A DNA stretch of 64,000 nt, from positions 61,950,243 through 62,014,242 of the forward strand of contig NC_044278.2 of assembly GCF_004027225.2 (NCBI RefSeq). The letters run 5' to 3'. This DNA is from Strigops habroptila (Eukaryota > Chordata > Aves > Psittaciformes > Psittacidae). The notes under the pieces were generated by a model, which did not search any database, had not been told where the DNA came from, and saw nothing but the letters and a program-made list of their open reading frames with translations. Below are positions 20,113 through 35,100 of the stretch, piece by piece. The position numbers were made by a program, and so were the translations under genes. Position 1 is the stretch's first letter; every line of letters starts with the position of its first letter.

Positions 20113-23100
20113 CTGCAAGGAAGGAGACATGGTTAACACTCTGAGAAACCTCTGAAGGATACATATGTGGGATTTTAAGTGATGAATGTTTGTGAAGAAA
20201 GCAGATGTTAAATCACTTTACATTTCCTAAGACCCAGGAAAAAAATGGAGTGTAATGAAAATTAACTGAGTCTTTAATTTGTCTTAACGCTATTCTTGGG
20301 AGCCAGGCATTTTGAATAAATGAAGAAAGCTGTACAATTCAAAAGATCCTACAATACATGACCCTGCCCCTCTGCTCTCATGAGACCCCACTTGGAGAAC
20401 TGTGTACAGTTCTGGTGTCCTCAACATAAGAAGGACATGGAGCTGTTGGAGCAAGTCTAGAGGAGGGCCAGAGGATGATAAGAGGGCTGGAACACCTCCC
20501 GTATGAAGACAGGCTGAGAGAGTTGGGGCTGTTCAGCCTGGAGAAACGAAGGCTGCGTGGAGACCTCATAGCAGCCTTCCAGTATCTGAAGGGGGCCTGT
20601 AAGAAACCCAGAGAGAGACTCTTCATGAGGGACTGTAGCAATAGGACAAGGGGGAATGGATTCAAACTTAAACGGGAAGTTTAGATTAGATATAAGGAAG
20701 AAGTTCTTTACAGTGAGGGTGGTGAGGCACTGGAATGGGTTGCCCAAGAAAGTGGTGAATGCCCCATCCCTGGCAGTGTTCAAGGCCAGGTTGGACAGAG
20801 CCTTGGGTGACACGGTGTAGGGTAAGATGTCTCTGCCCATGGCAGGGGGTTGGAACTAGATGATCTTAAGGTCCTTTTCAACCCTAACTATTCTATGATT
20901 CTATGATTTGACATAAGCAAGGAGAAAGAGTGCTGACAATTATCAAACACAGTACTACAGGTGAAACTCTGAAAAACGTTGCTACCTTCCCTAACATCAA
21001 CTGAGAAGAGCAATAGCCTGTGCACTTGCAACTCTGCAGATGAATGACAAATATTAAATACAAGCATAAAAAAATAAGACAAACCAGAACAGTTTAGCAG
21101 ATAACAGCTAGAAAATTATCCTACACTAAACTTCACCAGAGCATGGTTTATTCTTGAAATGTCAATACTAAAACATACCTTTTAGAAACTCTGCTTAAGA
21201 AATCTTTTATTAAGTGTGTTTTACTCTCACAGATACCGGTTTTTTAATGTTATTAAGTAACCCATTCAGCAGAACCTGAGCTTTTAAACAGCGTATTTTA
21301 ACAGTGGCAGAGCACTGAAATTGTCCTAATCAAACCATACTAATTTTCAATTGCCTTCATAATTTGAAGTCATTCTAGTCTGTTGTTCTTTCATTCTTTT
21401 TTCTTATTCCCAATATGCATTTTCCCTTTTTCTTTCCTTTTCCTTCACCTTTGTCTTTTTTCCTCCACTTTGTTTCTCCATCTCTTTAGACCAGATAACA
21501 AGGTTCGCTGTTGGGCCATACAACCAGAACATTCTAGTTAGTGCTCTGTAGTGTGGTATGAAATGTGTAACATCCATCTTTCTGCATCACAAACAGCTGC
21601 ATAAAGCCACATCCTCTTGACAAGTAGTGCCCACTGAAAGTTTATGATAAAGGGTCCCAATGATTTTTCCTATCACAGGCTCCGTATCTTGCAGTTTGCA
21701 TGAAAACTAGCACAACTCAGGAATTTGCGCATTCACAGCCTCTCAATACAATGGTCTCTGAATTAGCTATTTATTTAAGTCCTTACAGTTCCTTTACTGA
21801 GCAGTGCCTGGCCAATCCATAATTACCTTATGAGCTGGGTAATCAAAGTAGATTTTTAAGACTAGCATGCCACTTTTTTTCAATTTCAGTACAGATCAGA
21901 AGTATGACTCTTTTTAACACACTTATAAAATACAAGGCTTCCAAGAATAGCGTTCTAAAAATGCTAGGGTTGAAAGGAAGACAGAAAGTCTTCCCTATAT
22001 ATTGTAAGTATGAATGAGCAGAGACCTGTAACCTTATTTTAACTGCTGCTGTCCTCTGGCAACAATAGAAAGAAGTCTGTGTTTGAGTGAAAATGAAAGA
22101 AAGAATTGCTTTTTTGTGAAAAAGCATCTTCATGCTGAGTTTGCAAAAGTAAAACCTGTGATCTTGAAGCATATTTAACTAATGAAAGATTATCCTAAAT
22201 GAATAAAAGAACCTTATTTCTTATGCGCTCCTTTTTGGATGCCATGTCATCACACTTGTCCTCTTTACCCAGTTTGTCTACTGCCTCCACAGTGAAGCCG
22301 TAGTTGTAGTTCCCTTTCTTTCCTCTGTCTTGGTTGTATCCTTTCCCCCATTTCAGCTCTTCTTCATTCCTTCTCACAAACTTGTCAAACTCATAGTGAG
22401 CTCTATGCTTTCTGCCATCATCCAATCGATACCTTTGTCTTTCAGGTTCTTTTTCTCGAAATCTTCTCTCCAAATCTCTTTGCTCTTTGTCACTGTCATT
22501 TTGTGACCTACGAATATGCATAAAGAGAGAGAAAATCCAAGCAATTAACAGAAAAAACCACCAAACCTGCTGAAGGATACAATACAAAGCCTTCCTTTGA
22601 CTTCAACAGTATTGATATCAATTGCATGGCAAGGCTGTTTTCTTCTCATTAGAAAGGGGTTAGGTGCAGTTTTCCTGAATGTCTTATCCACGTACATCCA
22701 GCCCTTGATGATGCATTCTGTTCAAAACAGCGGACAAAGCTTTGCAAGCAAAATCAGATGGTTGGGCAACTGTTGTGGAAGGCCCATTCTTCAACTTTTA
22801 TCCTTTCTTGCAATCCCATAAATAGTTCCTCAATGCTCTTCACATAAACACACGCTTCATGATTAGCTCTTGTGGCCTGTTCTTGAGGTGGCTCATGTAT
22901 GAGTAATCCCTTGAATGGAAACATTCAGGGCCTGAAGGAACATGTATCAATTTGTAAAGTTTTATGACTCTATTTAGCAAAAATTATTCACCAACACTGC
23001 AACATGCAGAAGGCATTTGTGAAAATGAATAGTTATGTTCCAGGCTTTTGTTTATTATGTCTCCAACTAATTTAGCCTACCTTTGCATATTTCATTTAGG

Positions 23101-26100
23101 CAAAAGACCATTACCTTACCACAACATAATACTTAATTTCTGCTATGCTGCAATGGGTTTATATTATCAAGACTATTAGCCTGCAACACTTTGCTGCCTG
23201 TCTGATACAATTCTCAGCTCTCTGATTCCCTTCATTGTTCCTGGTCAGCAAGCGGGTGCTTCTCTCATACAGCCAAACTGCAAATAATGAAGAAAGATTA
23301 CAGAAGAGATTGAACTTTAAAAGGAGCCCAAACACAGGCAGTTTCTTTTTATATATTACATATGTATAAATAATACTTAAAATTGAAACAGGAAAGTTGC
23401 TTTTCACAGTCTGCTCACATTCTGGGAATCAGCAGACAGAATCAGGGAGAGCAGAGATTTTCTAATGGTGTAGTGATCAAATAGTGACATGCTTCTCATT
23501 TAGAATGGTTTCATATCAATAAAATTGTATCTTTCCGCATCACTTTTTTTTTCCAATAACAGAACTGTGAAAATTGTCAGCCTCTGCCATGAACTTGGGC
23601 ATTGTTGGGGCCACCAAGACAGGAGCCCCACCCCAGCAAAAGCTGGAGGTCAGCAACAAAACCTGAATGACAGGTAAGTTATTCACCATCTCAGAAGTCT
23701 GTGCTTGTGTCAGCATAACACATTCACCAAGTGGAAGCAACGTCCCAGCTGCCACAGACATGAGAATCAACCACAATTACAGAGATACTGTACCTGTAGA
23801 ATAGAGATATATATATAATACTATGTTAGCCCTCAAGGGATATGTGGCTGTGAGTTGTTTTGTTTCATGTTTAATATGTTACTCTAGACACTAACTCCAA
23901 GTCCTAACAAGGTTCAGAGCACAACTTTCCAAAAAGCCAGGATGACACATCTCAATGTGCTGCTGTCTGGTATCTGTCTCTTCCCCTGCCTGTTATTGTG
24001 GGTGAGGAAGGAATGGATGTTCCCGGAGGTGGGCAGGTGACAGGGATACAAACTCCAGTTCAATAGTGGCTAAAGTAGCTTTCTAAAATTCAGTCATAGC
24101 AAAAGGCAAGCAAGAAACGGTGAGGTAAGCAACTACAAAGTATAGATACAAGAGAAAGTTACACAGCCAGAGAAAGAGAAAGCAGAAATTAATAGAAGTA
24201 AAGGGAATGGAAGCATACTTCTGTTTGCTAGAGTTTCAAATCCCTCTGTGACCATGTACATTCATGCACCTACTGAGGTTTTAATCTGTGGTAGAAAGCT
24301 ATTGTTACTGAGCTTTAAAACATGGTTTCAAACAGGTAATTCAGTCTCCTGCACATAGAGCTAGAAGTTACAGTTTATTAATGATTTGTCAGTGACAAAG
24401 TAGTTTCAATTTTAATTCTTGAGCCAGCTGAAATAGCTCATAGTTTGCTACCTAATCACACCCACTAATAATCGTGATGAAATGAGCACTTGGAAAGACA
24501 AGGTAGCACTTACTATACCTGCACAGTCAAAAGGATTCTGTTTAGCACCTGAAAAAGTAAGGCATCTTAGCCAATTTAGTCTGACATCAGTAATGGAAGT
24601 AAGGCCTTACCTGAGCTCTTGATGGGGAACAGGTGAAATAACAACGAAACTCTGAATGCATTTCACGCAGAAATCCTTCCAATCTGGGATTTCAAAACAT
24701 TTCACAAATAACAAACTGCATCCACTAATACTGCCATCAGGTCAGTAAGCTGTTACTAAAAACCTTTTACAAAAAGGACAGTGAGAGATTTGTTCACATA
24801 CAGAATGAAATCAGTTCTTTGCTGACAAAACACCAGTCAGTGCACCAGTTATATCATCTTGAAGCCTTGAGATGAAAGCATTTAGGATCTAAATTGAAGC
24901 CTAAAGGAGAAACATGACTTACTTTTCCTTAAGGTCTTTTAGTGAACCCTCCAAAGACTTGGATCTTATACTCCCAGATCCAGGTGATTTATCCCATTTG
25001 GTTTCCTCAATGTCAGCTTCTTCACCTTTTTCTTTGTGCTTTTCACTGGCCAGTTCATCTCCTTTTTCAGGCTTCTTGAGAAGCTAAGGGATATTTATTT
25101 ATATTATGATGTAAAATTACTCTCCTCTGCTGTAGCAAACATTTTAACAATGTATTAAATATATTGGTGGTGTATTAAGATTGAAAATATCGTATTTAAA
25201 TGCTGGGAATGTATTTTACAAAGTTTTCTTTATTTATTTATGAAATGTAAAGTTACTTAAAAATGGCAGTTTCCTTTAGCTGAGGAATGAAAGTCACTAA
25301 CAGGCATTCAACTGCACACTTTTAAATATGCTGAGAATACTGGAGAAAGCACTTACCTACTCTTCTCTCCTGACTTTTATATATAAAGACATTATCATGG
25401 TCTATGATTTCTTAGAAATCAGATAATAGAGCTCAATGTTATTGCCAATTAAATAAGAAGTAGAACTTCTACCATACTACAAAGAGATCAGGATTAATAC
25501 TTCACTCCTTGAAATACTATATATAAAATGTGTGCCACGTGAACTACTTGGGATAGACTGGCACATAGAAGTATGTCCTTAGTATAAATACACCTTGACA
25601 GCAATATAGACTGAGAAAAATATTATGACACTAGCAGAAAAGATTGCATTACATTTTCACTTTGGAGATAAAAGATTTTCAAGAAGTCTCTTCCTTTCAT
25701 GACAAGCAACCCACATAGGGCTTGAGCATGTCTAGCACTACAGGAATAATCTTTATAGAAGGACAGTATCTCCTAACATAGCAGGAATAAGCAGAATTTC
25801 TCATGAGTCTTTTCATTTCATCAGTTTTTCTGAAAAGAGCACAAGTTATTCTTCTCCAATACTTAAAACTTCTCTAATGTTTCTCTCAGGTAACATTTTT
25901 CTCTTTTGTCAGAGACAGAGCTAGCTTTCAAGGTTACCAAAGATACATCATAAATACTGGGGCATTCTGGACAACCATTTTGAGGAATATATTTGAAGGA
26001 GTAAGTCCTTTTCTTCTGAACTTCTAGAGCAGGTTTTTTTATGCCCAGATATGAAAAAGCTGTAATTTGGCTTCAGAACTATTTTTATACATCCAGGTGA

Positions 26101-29100
26101 AGGAAACTGTTATCCAGGAAGAAAAGAGAAAAGAAATACACAGGTCTGTGGCTTCTCCCCACAAGAGCTGGAGTGAGTCTATGTGTCCTTGCATTAAGCT
26201 ACAACCTCTTATACCAATTTTCCTCTTCAAAACAGCCTATAAAGCTTTTCCAATACCACAAAATTTAGTTCAGATGAACAGGTTGTATTTATGTCATCTT
26301 ATACAAATAAGGTTTTAAATGTCCGGAGTTAATAGCGCAAAATACACCTGCCTAAGTGAAACCATTAAAAGCACATCCATTCAGACTGTTATAAGGCAGC
26401 ACAGCCTGAAATTAGCAAGACTTTGTTATAACTTGGTTAAAGCATACTATTAAAATACATAAGTTCTGAGCATAAACACTAAAAACTCTCTGCAGATATG
26501 GCTAGATTAAGATTTATATGACATGAAGTATTAAAGCCATATTTGCAATAATCTTCCAACACGTTGGCACAGAACAATTTGGTTCTGTTAGGTTATGTCA
26601 GCATAGAACGCAGCAGTGCTGTATAAAAATACTTGAGTTACCTGCCAAAACTGCACCAGCACATCGTTGTACCTAAGGCAATCAGTTCCACTTTCAATGT
26701 TACTTAGTCAAAGTCCTACATTACTTTCCCTTCCAGTCAGGACTGGTCTGGTATCTCCACACTGTACTGTAGTGCACTAAATAAACAGTGAGATCCCAAA
26801 GGAACTTCTGGCTAATTTCAACAGAAGAACATTATGTTTTCATTAAGGTACCTTGATCCTTATTTCTTTTTCAGAGATTTTCTTCTGCTTCTCCACTTCC
26901 TTTCTTTTACGTCTTTCTTCTTCTCTGCGCTTCCTTTTCTCCTCCTCCCGCAGACGTTTCTTCTCCAGTTCTCTCCGCCTTCGTTCTTCTCTTTTCTCTT
27001 CTCGTATTCTCTGAGGAGTTCAGAATGATTAATTTTGACTTGTCCAATGGAAAACCATGTGAAACATAAATGTTGAACTTCAGGCAAAAGTCTGAACGTA
27101 CCTGCTTTTCTAATTTTCTATTTTTAATATATTCCAAAAGGGGTGTTGTTCTTCTAGCTAAAACACAAAAAATTTGTGATATAGTGTTCAACTCCTAAAA
27201 TATGTACTCATTACTTTAGTACTAACCCCTTTTTTTCTAGCTTTACCTGCAAGGGAGCTAAATAATTAATAAACCTATTTGTTCTACATATTTTTGAAGG
27301 CATTCCTATCATTCTGCTTTAGAAACACTTTGTTGCTTTTTTGCTGTGAGGGTTACAAGCAACAGAGATAAGTTGCATCATTATTTAATGTTTAAGTAAA
27401 ACTCATATCTTTTCAAGACAATGGCTTTTTTCTCTTGCTCATCAAAGTTATTTCACCAAAAAAGAAAGGTGTTCAGAATCTATTCCTACCATTTGATTTT
27501 GTACATCGAAACTCAGCTACATTGCTGTACATATACAGCCCATGTAATCTCACATAGCGCTTTTCAATCCCAGGTTTCAAAGTACATCATGAAGGAAACA
27601 TTTTCATTCTCATACAACATTTCCACTGAACTACCATTTAGCATTCACCTCTCCATGGGAAAACAGGATGAATAAGAGAGAAGTGGTTTGTCCCACTTAC
27701 ACAGCCAAGTATCAGCAGATTCAATAAAACTCTGGCTTCCCAAATAGCAAATCAAATGCCTCATCTGCTGGATCACACAGCTATTCTTACGTTACAGAGC
27801 TGTCTCCACACTCTGAAAGCTAGCCTAAGCCACCTGCCTGAACCATCCCCAAATTCTACAAAAACTCAGAGAACATCAACAAATTCTGTATCATGTATAG
27901 CACTCATGATTTACAGCTGTTAATAGTTACAACAAATTTTGTCGGTCTTAGATGTCCCAGGCTAGAGTTACAAAAAATGTTTACTACTAGAAATTGCTCT
28001 ACAGTTATGCATAGGATTCCTCCTCAAACCTGAAGAAAATTTCACTATTGAAAATGCATGGCAGGATTTGGAAGCAAAAAATAAAAGAAGGAAGAAATAA
28101 TAATAAAAAAAGTTTCAATAGATTTGAAATGGCATAGGCAAAATCTAGACACGATTCATATCCCAAAACATTGTTTTTCTCTTGAAAGTATTAATATCCT
28201 GAGAGCACCCCATTCATTAATGAACAAACCTTGTTACACAGTTACGAATGAGAAGGCTTGATAGGATTCAGATTTATTTTTAGCAAATATCAATGGTCAA
28301 AAGCAACAACCAAAGCCTTCCCTACCAGTCCCTCAAGATCTGCAGCTCTGCTTCTCTCTCTCTGGCTCCATTAAGTTCTCCTGTCTGAGCAGTGTCCGCT
28401 TCTGGGCACTTTTACATGATGAAAGTGATCACAAATTGTAACTGGAGGGTCTGGGGAAAGGATAAGCTGCACTGGGAGTCCAGAACTTGACCTTAGCCAT
28501 GACTAAGGCTGTGGTGCAAGAGGTTTAATCAGAAATTACAACCGTAAGTTCAAGGGGGAGAGGCAGTGTGATGAGTACTATCAGAAGAGGAGGGAAAAAA
28601 GAATGTTTTTCAAACCTGACTCTTACCCATCTTATTTATGAGCCTTACTGCAAATAAAAATCTAACAGGTTTAACAGGTTTTTCTTAAAATATTTAAGAA
28701 ATTTTAAAAGAAAATAAATGACAAAATGAAGACCTCTGTCAGCAATAACTTTGATACTTAATCTTGCTCTCTACAAACAAGCCAGAAAAATGAGCTTACT
28801 TTCATCTTGTTACAGAGCAAATCTGTTTGCTGTTTCTCTGTCATGCGAAAACTGATGAGCTAACGTATCTGACATGATGCATAAAACATGTTGGTTTGCA
28901 GTAACACTACCTGGAAAAATGTTGAGAATGTGAGGCCCAATTCTGCCAACAAAGTCCTGGGCACGTCTTTCATTGACTTCCGCAGGAGCAACACCTTTAA
29001 AACTGGACATACAACTAATCCTTTCCATGATTTTGCTATAAACTGGCTATCAGCTGAAGTTTTATATTGATAGCAATAGCCATAGTTTTGAATAGTAGAA

Positions 29101-32100
29101 AAAATAAAGCAACTAATTTGATATCCTGTGATTTAACAGAAACAAAAAATTAATACTCCTAATGTAAAGCCGCCATAAGCCAATATTGTTACTCAGAAAT
29201 CTACAACTCTCATGACCAATCATTTTCACTGATAGAGTATTTTTAAGTTTATAAATCTTTCTTGTAATTGCAAACTTTTTGTGAATTGTAAACGTCTTTT
29301 AGAAAATTTTTACTTCTTTTACTCTGGTGTCAAATACTAGGGAAGATTTGGAGCAAATAAAAATTTTTGGGGAACTTCCCTATCTAGAACAGCAACAAAC
29401 AAGTTCTGCCGATAACAGGATTATCTAAATGTCCACACTTCTTACATTTCCATTTCCTCTAAATTGTGTAAGTTCCAAACCTCTCCAATCAACTCTCAAA
29501 CAACAGTAACAAGTGATGAGATGAAACAGCTTCAAGTTGTGCTAGGGGAGGTTTAGATTGGATATTGGGAAAAATTTCTTCACCGAAAGGGTTGTTGAGC
29601 ACTGGAACTTGCTGCCCGGGGAAGGTGGAGTCACCATCTCTGAAAGTAGTTAAAAGATGTTTTATGTGGCACTTAGGATTATGTTTTAGTGGTGGACCTG
29701 GCAGTGCTAGCTTAATGGTTGCACTCAATGATCTTAAGGGTCTTTTCCAACCTAAGTGATTCTATGATTCTAATCAAAAGAGGTGGCTACTTTTACACTG
29801 TAAAAAATAATATGGACAGTTGATTTTCTTTTTCCTACTCGATTGTCACACCTCGGGAAAGAGAAGCATTCTGCATATTGTCACTTAAGAGATACAGCAC
29901 ATCACTGTTCCATGTCATCCTGAAAGCTGCATACTAGCGCTGAAGATTTCAGTGTTGGTCTTAGTAAAGATTCCCCCCCAAGACTGTGAAACTCATGCTG
30001 CATGCATACAGAAAACAAGGTGTTGCCTTACTTTCAAAGCTTTTGCAGAATCTTGACCATGAGAACAGAGAGCTCTTTCCATGTTTCTCAATAAAAGCAG
30101 CTAGTACCAAGGATCAATTGTTACATAATCAGCTATTTTAGCTTTTAAAAATAAATCTTCCATCTTTTAATGCATCTGAAAACATGCAGAATTATTAAGG
30201 ACCTATTTCTGAAGCTACTGTGCATGCAAAACTTCCAGTGAAGTCAAATGATTCCATGCATAGACTTAAAAGAATAGGTGGGGTGTTTCCTGCCACGACT
30301 TGGCTGGATAACAAAAATTTAACTGCAATGTTCCCAATCTGTTAGACTGAACAGGTCAGCTCTTGCAGGTAATAGAAGAAAGATAGAAAAATAAGATACT
30401 TAATATTCTCAATAGTAAGAAAAATCAAGAAAACAGACCAATGAGTTCCCTTGTTTTGGCCTCAATCTCTCCCAAAAGAATCTCAGGATTGGCACAGATT
30501 TTCTCTTCATCAGCACAATAACTCTCTAAAAATTTCCTATATTCTGGATCTGTGAAGAAAAAATTCTGGATTAATACTTTGCAATGCATGACAGAAATGG
30601 AATCCACTTTCCACTGGAATGCCAAGAAAACACGTTTACCATCTTCAATGCTCCCGGCTTTGGCATCTTTTTTCTTCAGCTTCTTTTTTGAAATCTTCTG
30701 GAATGGAGCAAATTCAACCACTGCAGGATACTCCAAACCTTAAAAGAGATCTTTTGTGAGAGGCAGACACTTTCCCCATATTCAAGTAAGATTTTCAAAA
30801 GTCTTCAAACTTGCGTTGGGCATCTAACTTGAAATCAAAGGTCAATGCTTCTACAATCCCATCCAAACTTCTACTAAAATTATTTTAGATTCAAAACAAA
30901 ATACATTTGTATTTTAATTATATATAGCAACACTGAATAGTTTTGGACATGCTAAAAAACTGTCAAAATGAAGATGATTACTGTTGCACAATAAAATTCT
31001 TGCATTACCTTTTATAATTCCTTTTTAATTCTTCATTGATTAGAAAAACTTACATAAAATCTCAGCCTGACAAGTGATAAGTACTACTGGGAAATGAATC
31101 TGAAATGATTGAGTTGCTTCTGTAAAGTTTTGTTGCCAAAAAGCTTAATAACTAACTAAATGCTGGGTGATATGCAATAATAAAACATACCACCTTCTTT
31201 CAGAACCATAAGTGTAAAACTCAGCATGCAAAATTGTGTGAAACTTATTTTTTTCTGTTTGTGATGGACTATGCAACTTCTTGCCTGTGTTTACTGGCAT
31301 GGATTCTGGTTTGGATTCTGTTTTGAATTCTGCCTTAAACAATGTATTCTTCTTTAGACTGGAATCAGAACAGCGTGTAGCTTTTGAATTTTGCCTGGTT
31401 TCCACCTGCAGCAGGTTCAAGATTACACTTTGCTCAAGTCCACTGAAAACTAGGCTTAAATCTGTTAGAACATTTGTTAAGCTTATTGAACCTGGTAATC
31501 CTTGTTTTAATTTTAGCCTCATAAATGCAATGCTGACAGAAGCCTCACCAGAGGGCACATTCAATCAAAACCTGTGCTCTTTATTTGCACAATCAGTCAC
31601 GCCAAATTGGCCAGCTGTGTCCATGCTCAGTTTTGCAACGTTCAGAATACCCTGGATTCAGTCCAGCATAACAGTGAAGAATGTGCATAATATAGGAAAA
31701 GTGAAGTCTTGGCAGAATCATAAAAATAGTTTCCAATTTTTTATCTAAAACACCCAGAATTTGAAATCTGGGAATCACACGCTGCGTGTACAGAGTAGAC
31801 AATGTCTACAAAAGAAACCCACATGCCTACTTCTGTTTTATACAACCCATGCATTTATTTACAGAAGGTAGGTGTGAAGGGGGCAAGGAACTGCTAAAGG
31901 GAAAATGCCATTTCTTGGCTATGGCAGTTTCATGCTACTGTAGGGAGACCTGGATTTATCCATACCTACATTACAGAGTTTGGTCCTTACTATTGGGCAA
32001 ACTTTTGTAGACTGAACGTTTTAAAGATGGCAACCAATTTTGTCGCTCTTGTTCTCGGAACTCCAATCTAGATCCCTGCAAATGCTCTAAACCGTCAGGC

Positions 32101-35100
32101 TGTACATCTCTCAAACTGGGCAACCAAAATGACGAAGTCAAGTTTTTGTCTTGATTTTTCAAAATGGGAGTAAGTGGCACAACTTTATCCCACAGAAATA
32201 CGCTGCAGATGTAACGATTCATGCTTGCATTAGGTTCAGTTACTGTGGTGATGTATTGTGAAGTTCGCATAAGGATCTTGACAGCATATTGCTTAAGGTA
32301 TAAGAATGCAGATAAAGCATGCACACCACACTGACAAGCAAGACTGCATGGCAAATGTATTTTGCACTTCACCATCTTTTAAGGGCTAGATTTTAATATA
32401 TTTTTAGGTAATTAGCTGTATATTGAGGAAAAAAGACGTAACTAGCAAAAAGGAAGTAAATGAATGTTCTAAAATAGTATATGCATATACGCACTTAATG
32501 TCTTACAAATAGTCCAACCTTTATTATCAATGAAGACATAGCCATCAAAGCGATCTCTAAAAAGAAGGATGTCCTCAGGATTTCTAAAGTTAATGTATGC
32601 TCTTGAGTAGAGATGAGGATAAAGGCTGCAATAAGAAACAATTTTATTTTCTGTTATTTACTATTCTGTTCAGAACTACTAGAAAAGCAGAACTAGAAGG
32701 ATCACACTGCAATTCTCATCTTTGAGAAACAGGTACCTTAAACATGCATACTGAAGTCTTTACATATACAAATCTAATTATATATATATGACAAAAAGTA
32801 ACTGAGCAAATGGGTTCCCAGATGCAACTGTGAAATTTATTCTGAACTGAGACAAATACTTATAGTTTGCTTTGTCTCCTTGAATTGCAGAGCATATGCT
32901 TCCACTGTGCAGGATCAAAGCTTTAAGTGTCATATTTCATGATTTAAGAAATATGAATAACAGCAGTGCTTTTGGGGAACTTCTTGGTCATGCTAAGGAA
33001 GTCCTTTGCCACTGAAACAGGAGAAAGTAAGTAAAAGCTCCCAGTGAAAGGGCACGCTGTCACTGTATCTAAAGAGATTTCCACCTTTAAGAAAGATTAA
33101 ATAACCCAATAATTGGCAAGATAATCCACTGAATTATATACAAATAAACTCAATCTGACACATGTGACATACACCTATATCAATATATATGTAATGTCTA
33201 GATGTGAAGAACAATTACTGTGATAATCCAAAACATTTCTAGCAAAAGAGCGAGCAGGTACTTACCTAAAGTAATTCTGATTCTTCAGGAATTTATCGGC
33301 AGAGATCCCACTCCAAGGGTAAACGTTTAATGTGCCTGATAAAAACCTCAGGGTTGGCACAACATCAACCGCAGTGAAACTGAGGTAATTTAATGAATTA
33401 TCACCCATCAGCTAAGTTATTGTGAATCATGGCATGCACATGTTTTCAAACCACAGCAACTGTGATATAGCGAAGTTTGGCTTCAACTGTCTTCAGTGAA
33501 TTCTGGGATGGCTTTGTATTATGCCAGGTTTTTGAACATACCTGAACACAAGCCTGTAACTTTAACACCGTATGCTCATTAATACTATTATGAACATGGC
33601 CAGTCTTCAGACAAACTGACCACCAGCAGCAGGAGACAATAAAAACACACAGTTGCAACTGCATTTCAATCCCATTGCTATTTCAGAGCAGATTTCACCA
33701 TGAGAGAAAAAGAACAAAAATATGGGTTGGATCACAGGATCCACACATGTGGCAGCTCAAAGCAAGTTACTACAATCCAAGTGATTTTTTCTTTTTCAAA
33801 TGGGCCTTCATATGGATTTCACTTTAAGTGATAGAAGCTAACCATGAAGAGCAGTGCTGTCTATAACTAACCAATGATTTTGTAAACCCACCAATTTTAT
33901 GTTTGATATTGTAGCCAGGAGGATTGTTTAAAAAAAAAACCTAGGTGGCTTTTTTCATTTAGACGTTTTGCAAATGCCAGCTATGGAATGTTTCTACAGC
34001 ATGCACAGGGTAAGACTTCTAAGGAAGAGGTACTTCATCCACATATACTCTTCATATTTTGATATTCTAGGATGGGAATAGCACTGAGTGAAGTGTAAGC
34101 AGGTACCCACAAAAACGCATGCTAGGGTATGGCTGGGTCTATGCTCCTGACACACAGCAGACGCTAGAGGCATGGCATACTCCCCCATCCACCACAGCCT
34201 ACACTAGTGCCACAGCTATGGACCACTTGAAAGCACCCTTTGACAGCTTGACTAAGTGAGCATAGTTGCACATGGCTGAGTTTTGTCACGGGGTTCTGCA
34301 AACCCTTCAGAATTCTCTGTGACCAGATGTGCAAACCTCCAGTCTGCATATGCAACACAAGGTATCTCAAGGGTGGCTGCACAGTTACCACCAAGATGCA
34401 AACCAAACCAATCAAGTTGTTTCTCATATGAGTGCAAGATAGCTGCCAGGGTGCTTAATGTATAAAAGCCTGATCACTGAGTGTTTCAGACCCTTGTCTC
34501 GGGCTTCTGACCCAGCAAAGTATGCAGTGTGCCTAAAAAAAATGCATAAAAGTCACTCTTGAAATGGGAAACTTAACTAAATCTAGCAAATTGAATGTTT
34601 AGCACTGGCTTGCATATTAAATACTGCCTCTTTTTCCCTGTTTCAGACATCTGACTTCCAACTGCTGCTCCCCTCTCTGGATTCCCTCTTTTATCCACTG
34701 AGAACTCAGCAGCGTGACTATACAGCAAAGAACGCACGGGGCTTCACAGGGCCACAACAAGCACTCTGTGGCTAATACCCTCTCCTACGAAGAAGCACTC
34801 CTGCTCTACTCTTGTACTTTGTGTTCAGCAGTTACTGGATAAAACACAGCCTTTGCTCTTCAGGATTTTGCCTTCCAGCTGAGTCCTACAAAAGGGCCAC
34901 TGGGCTCTGTGTGCGTCCTCCTTTTTTCAAGCAGCAGAGATTTCATTCCAGATTTTAAACTGGTTTGAGGTTGCATGGTTATAATCAGGCAGCTGGTTCT
35001 TTTTTGCCACGTTTTCTGTCTATAATGCTGCTTTCCACCCATATCATGGTTTAGACAGATGCACTGCACATGATGTTGGTATCTCTGGGATATCACATAG

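Noticed and set aside
30425-30736. Single 103-codon frame as a separate gene
   Set aside because: It is UPF3A exon 4, a 90-base intron and exon 5 read straight through. Both splice sites are good.
31145-31748. Overlapping 139- and 155-codon frames in UPF3A intron 3
   Set aside because: They lie on opposite strands, resemble no family, and show no splice or conservation evidence. The minus-strand frame is not in phase with UPF3A exons.
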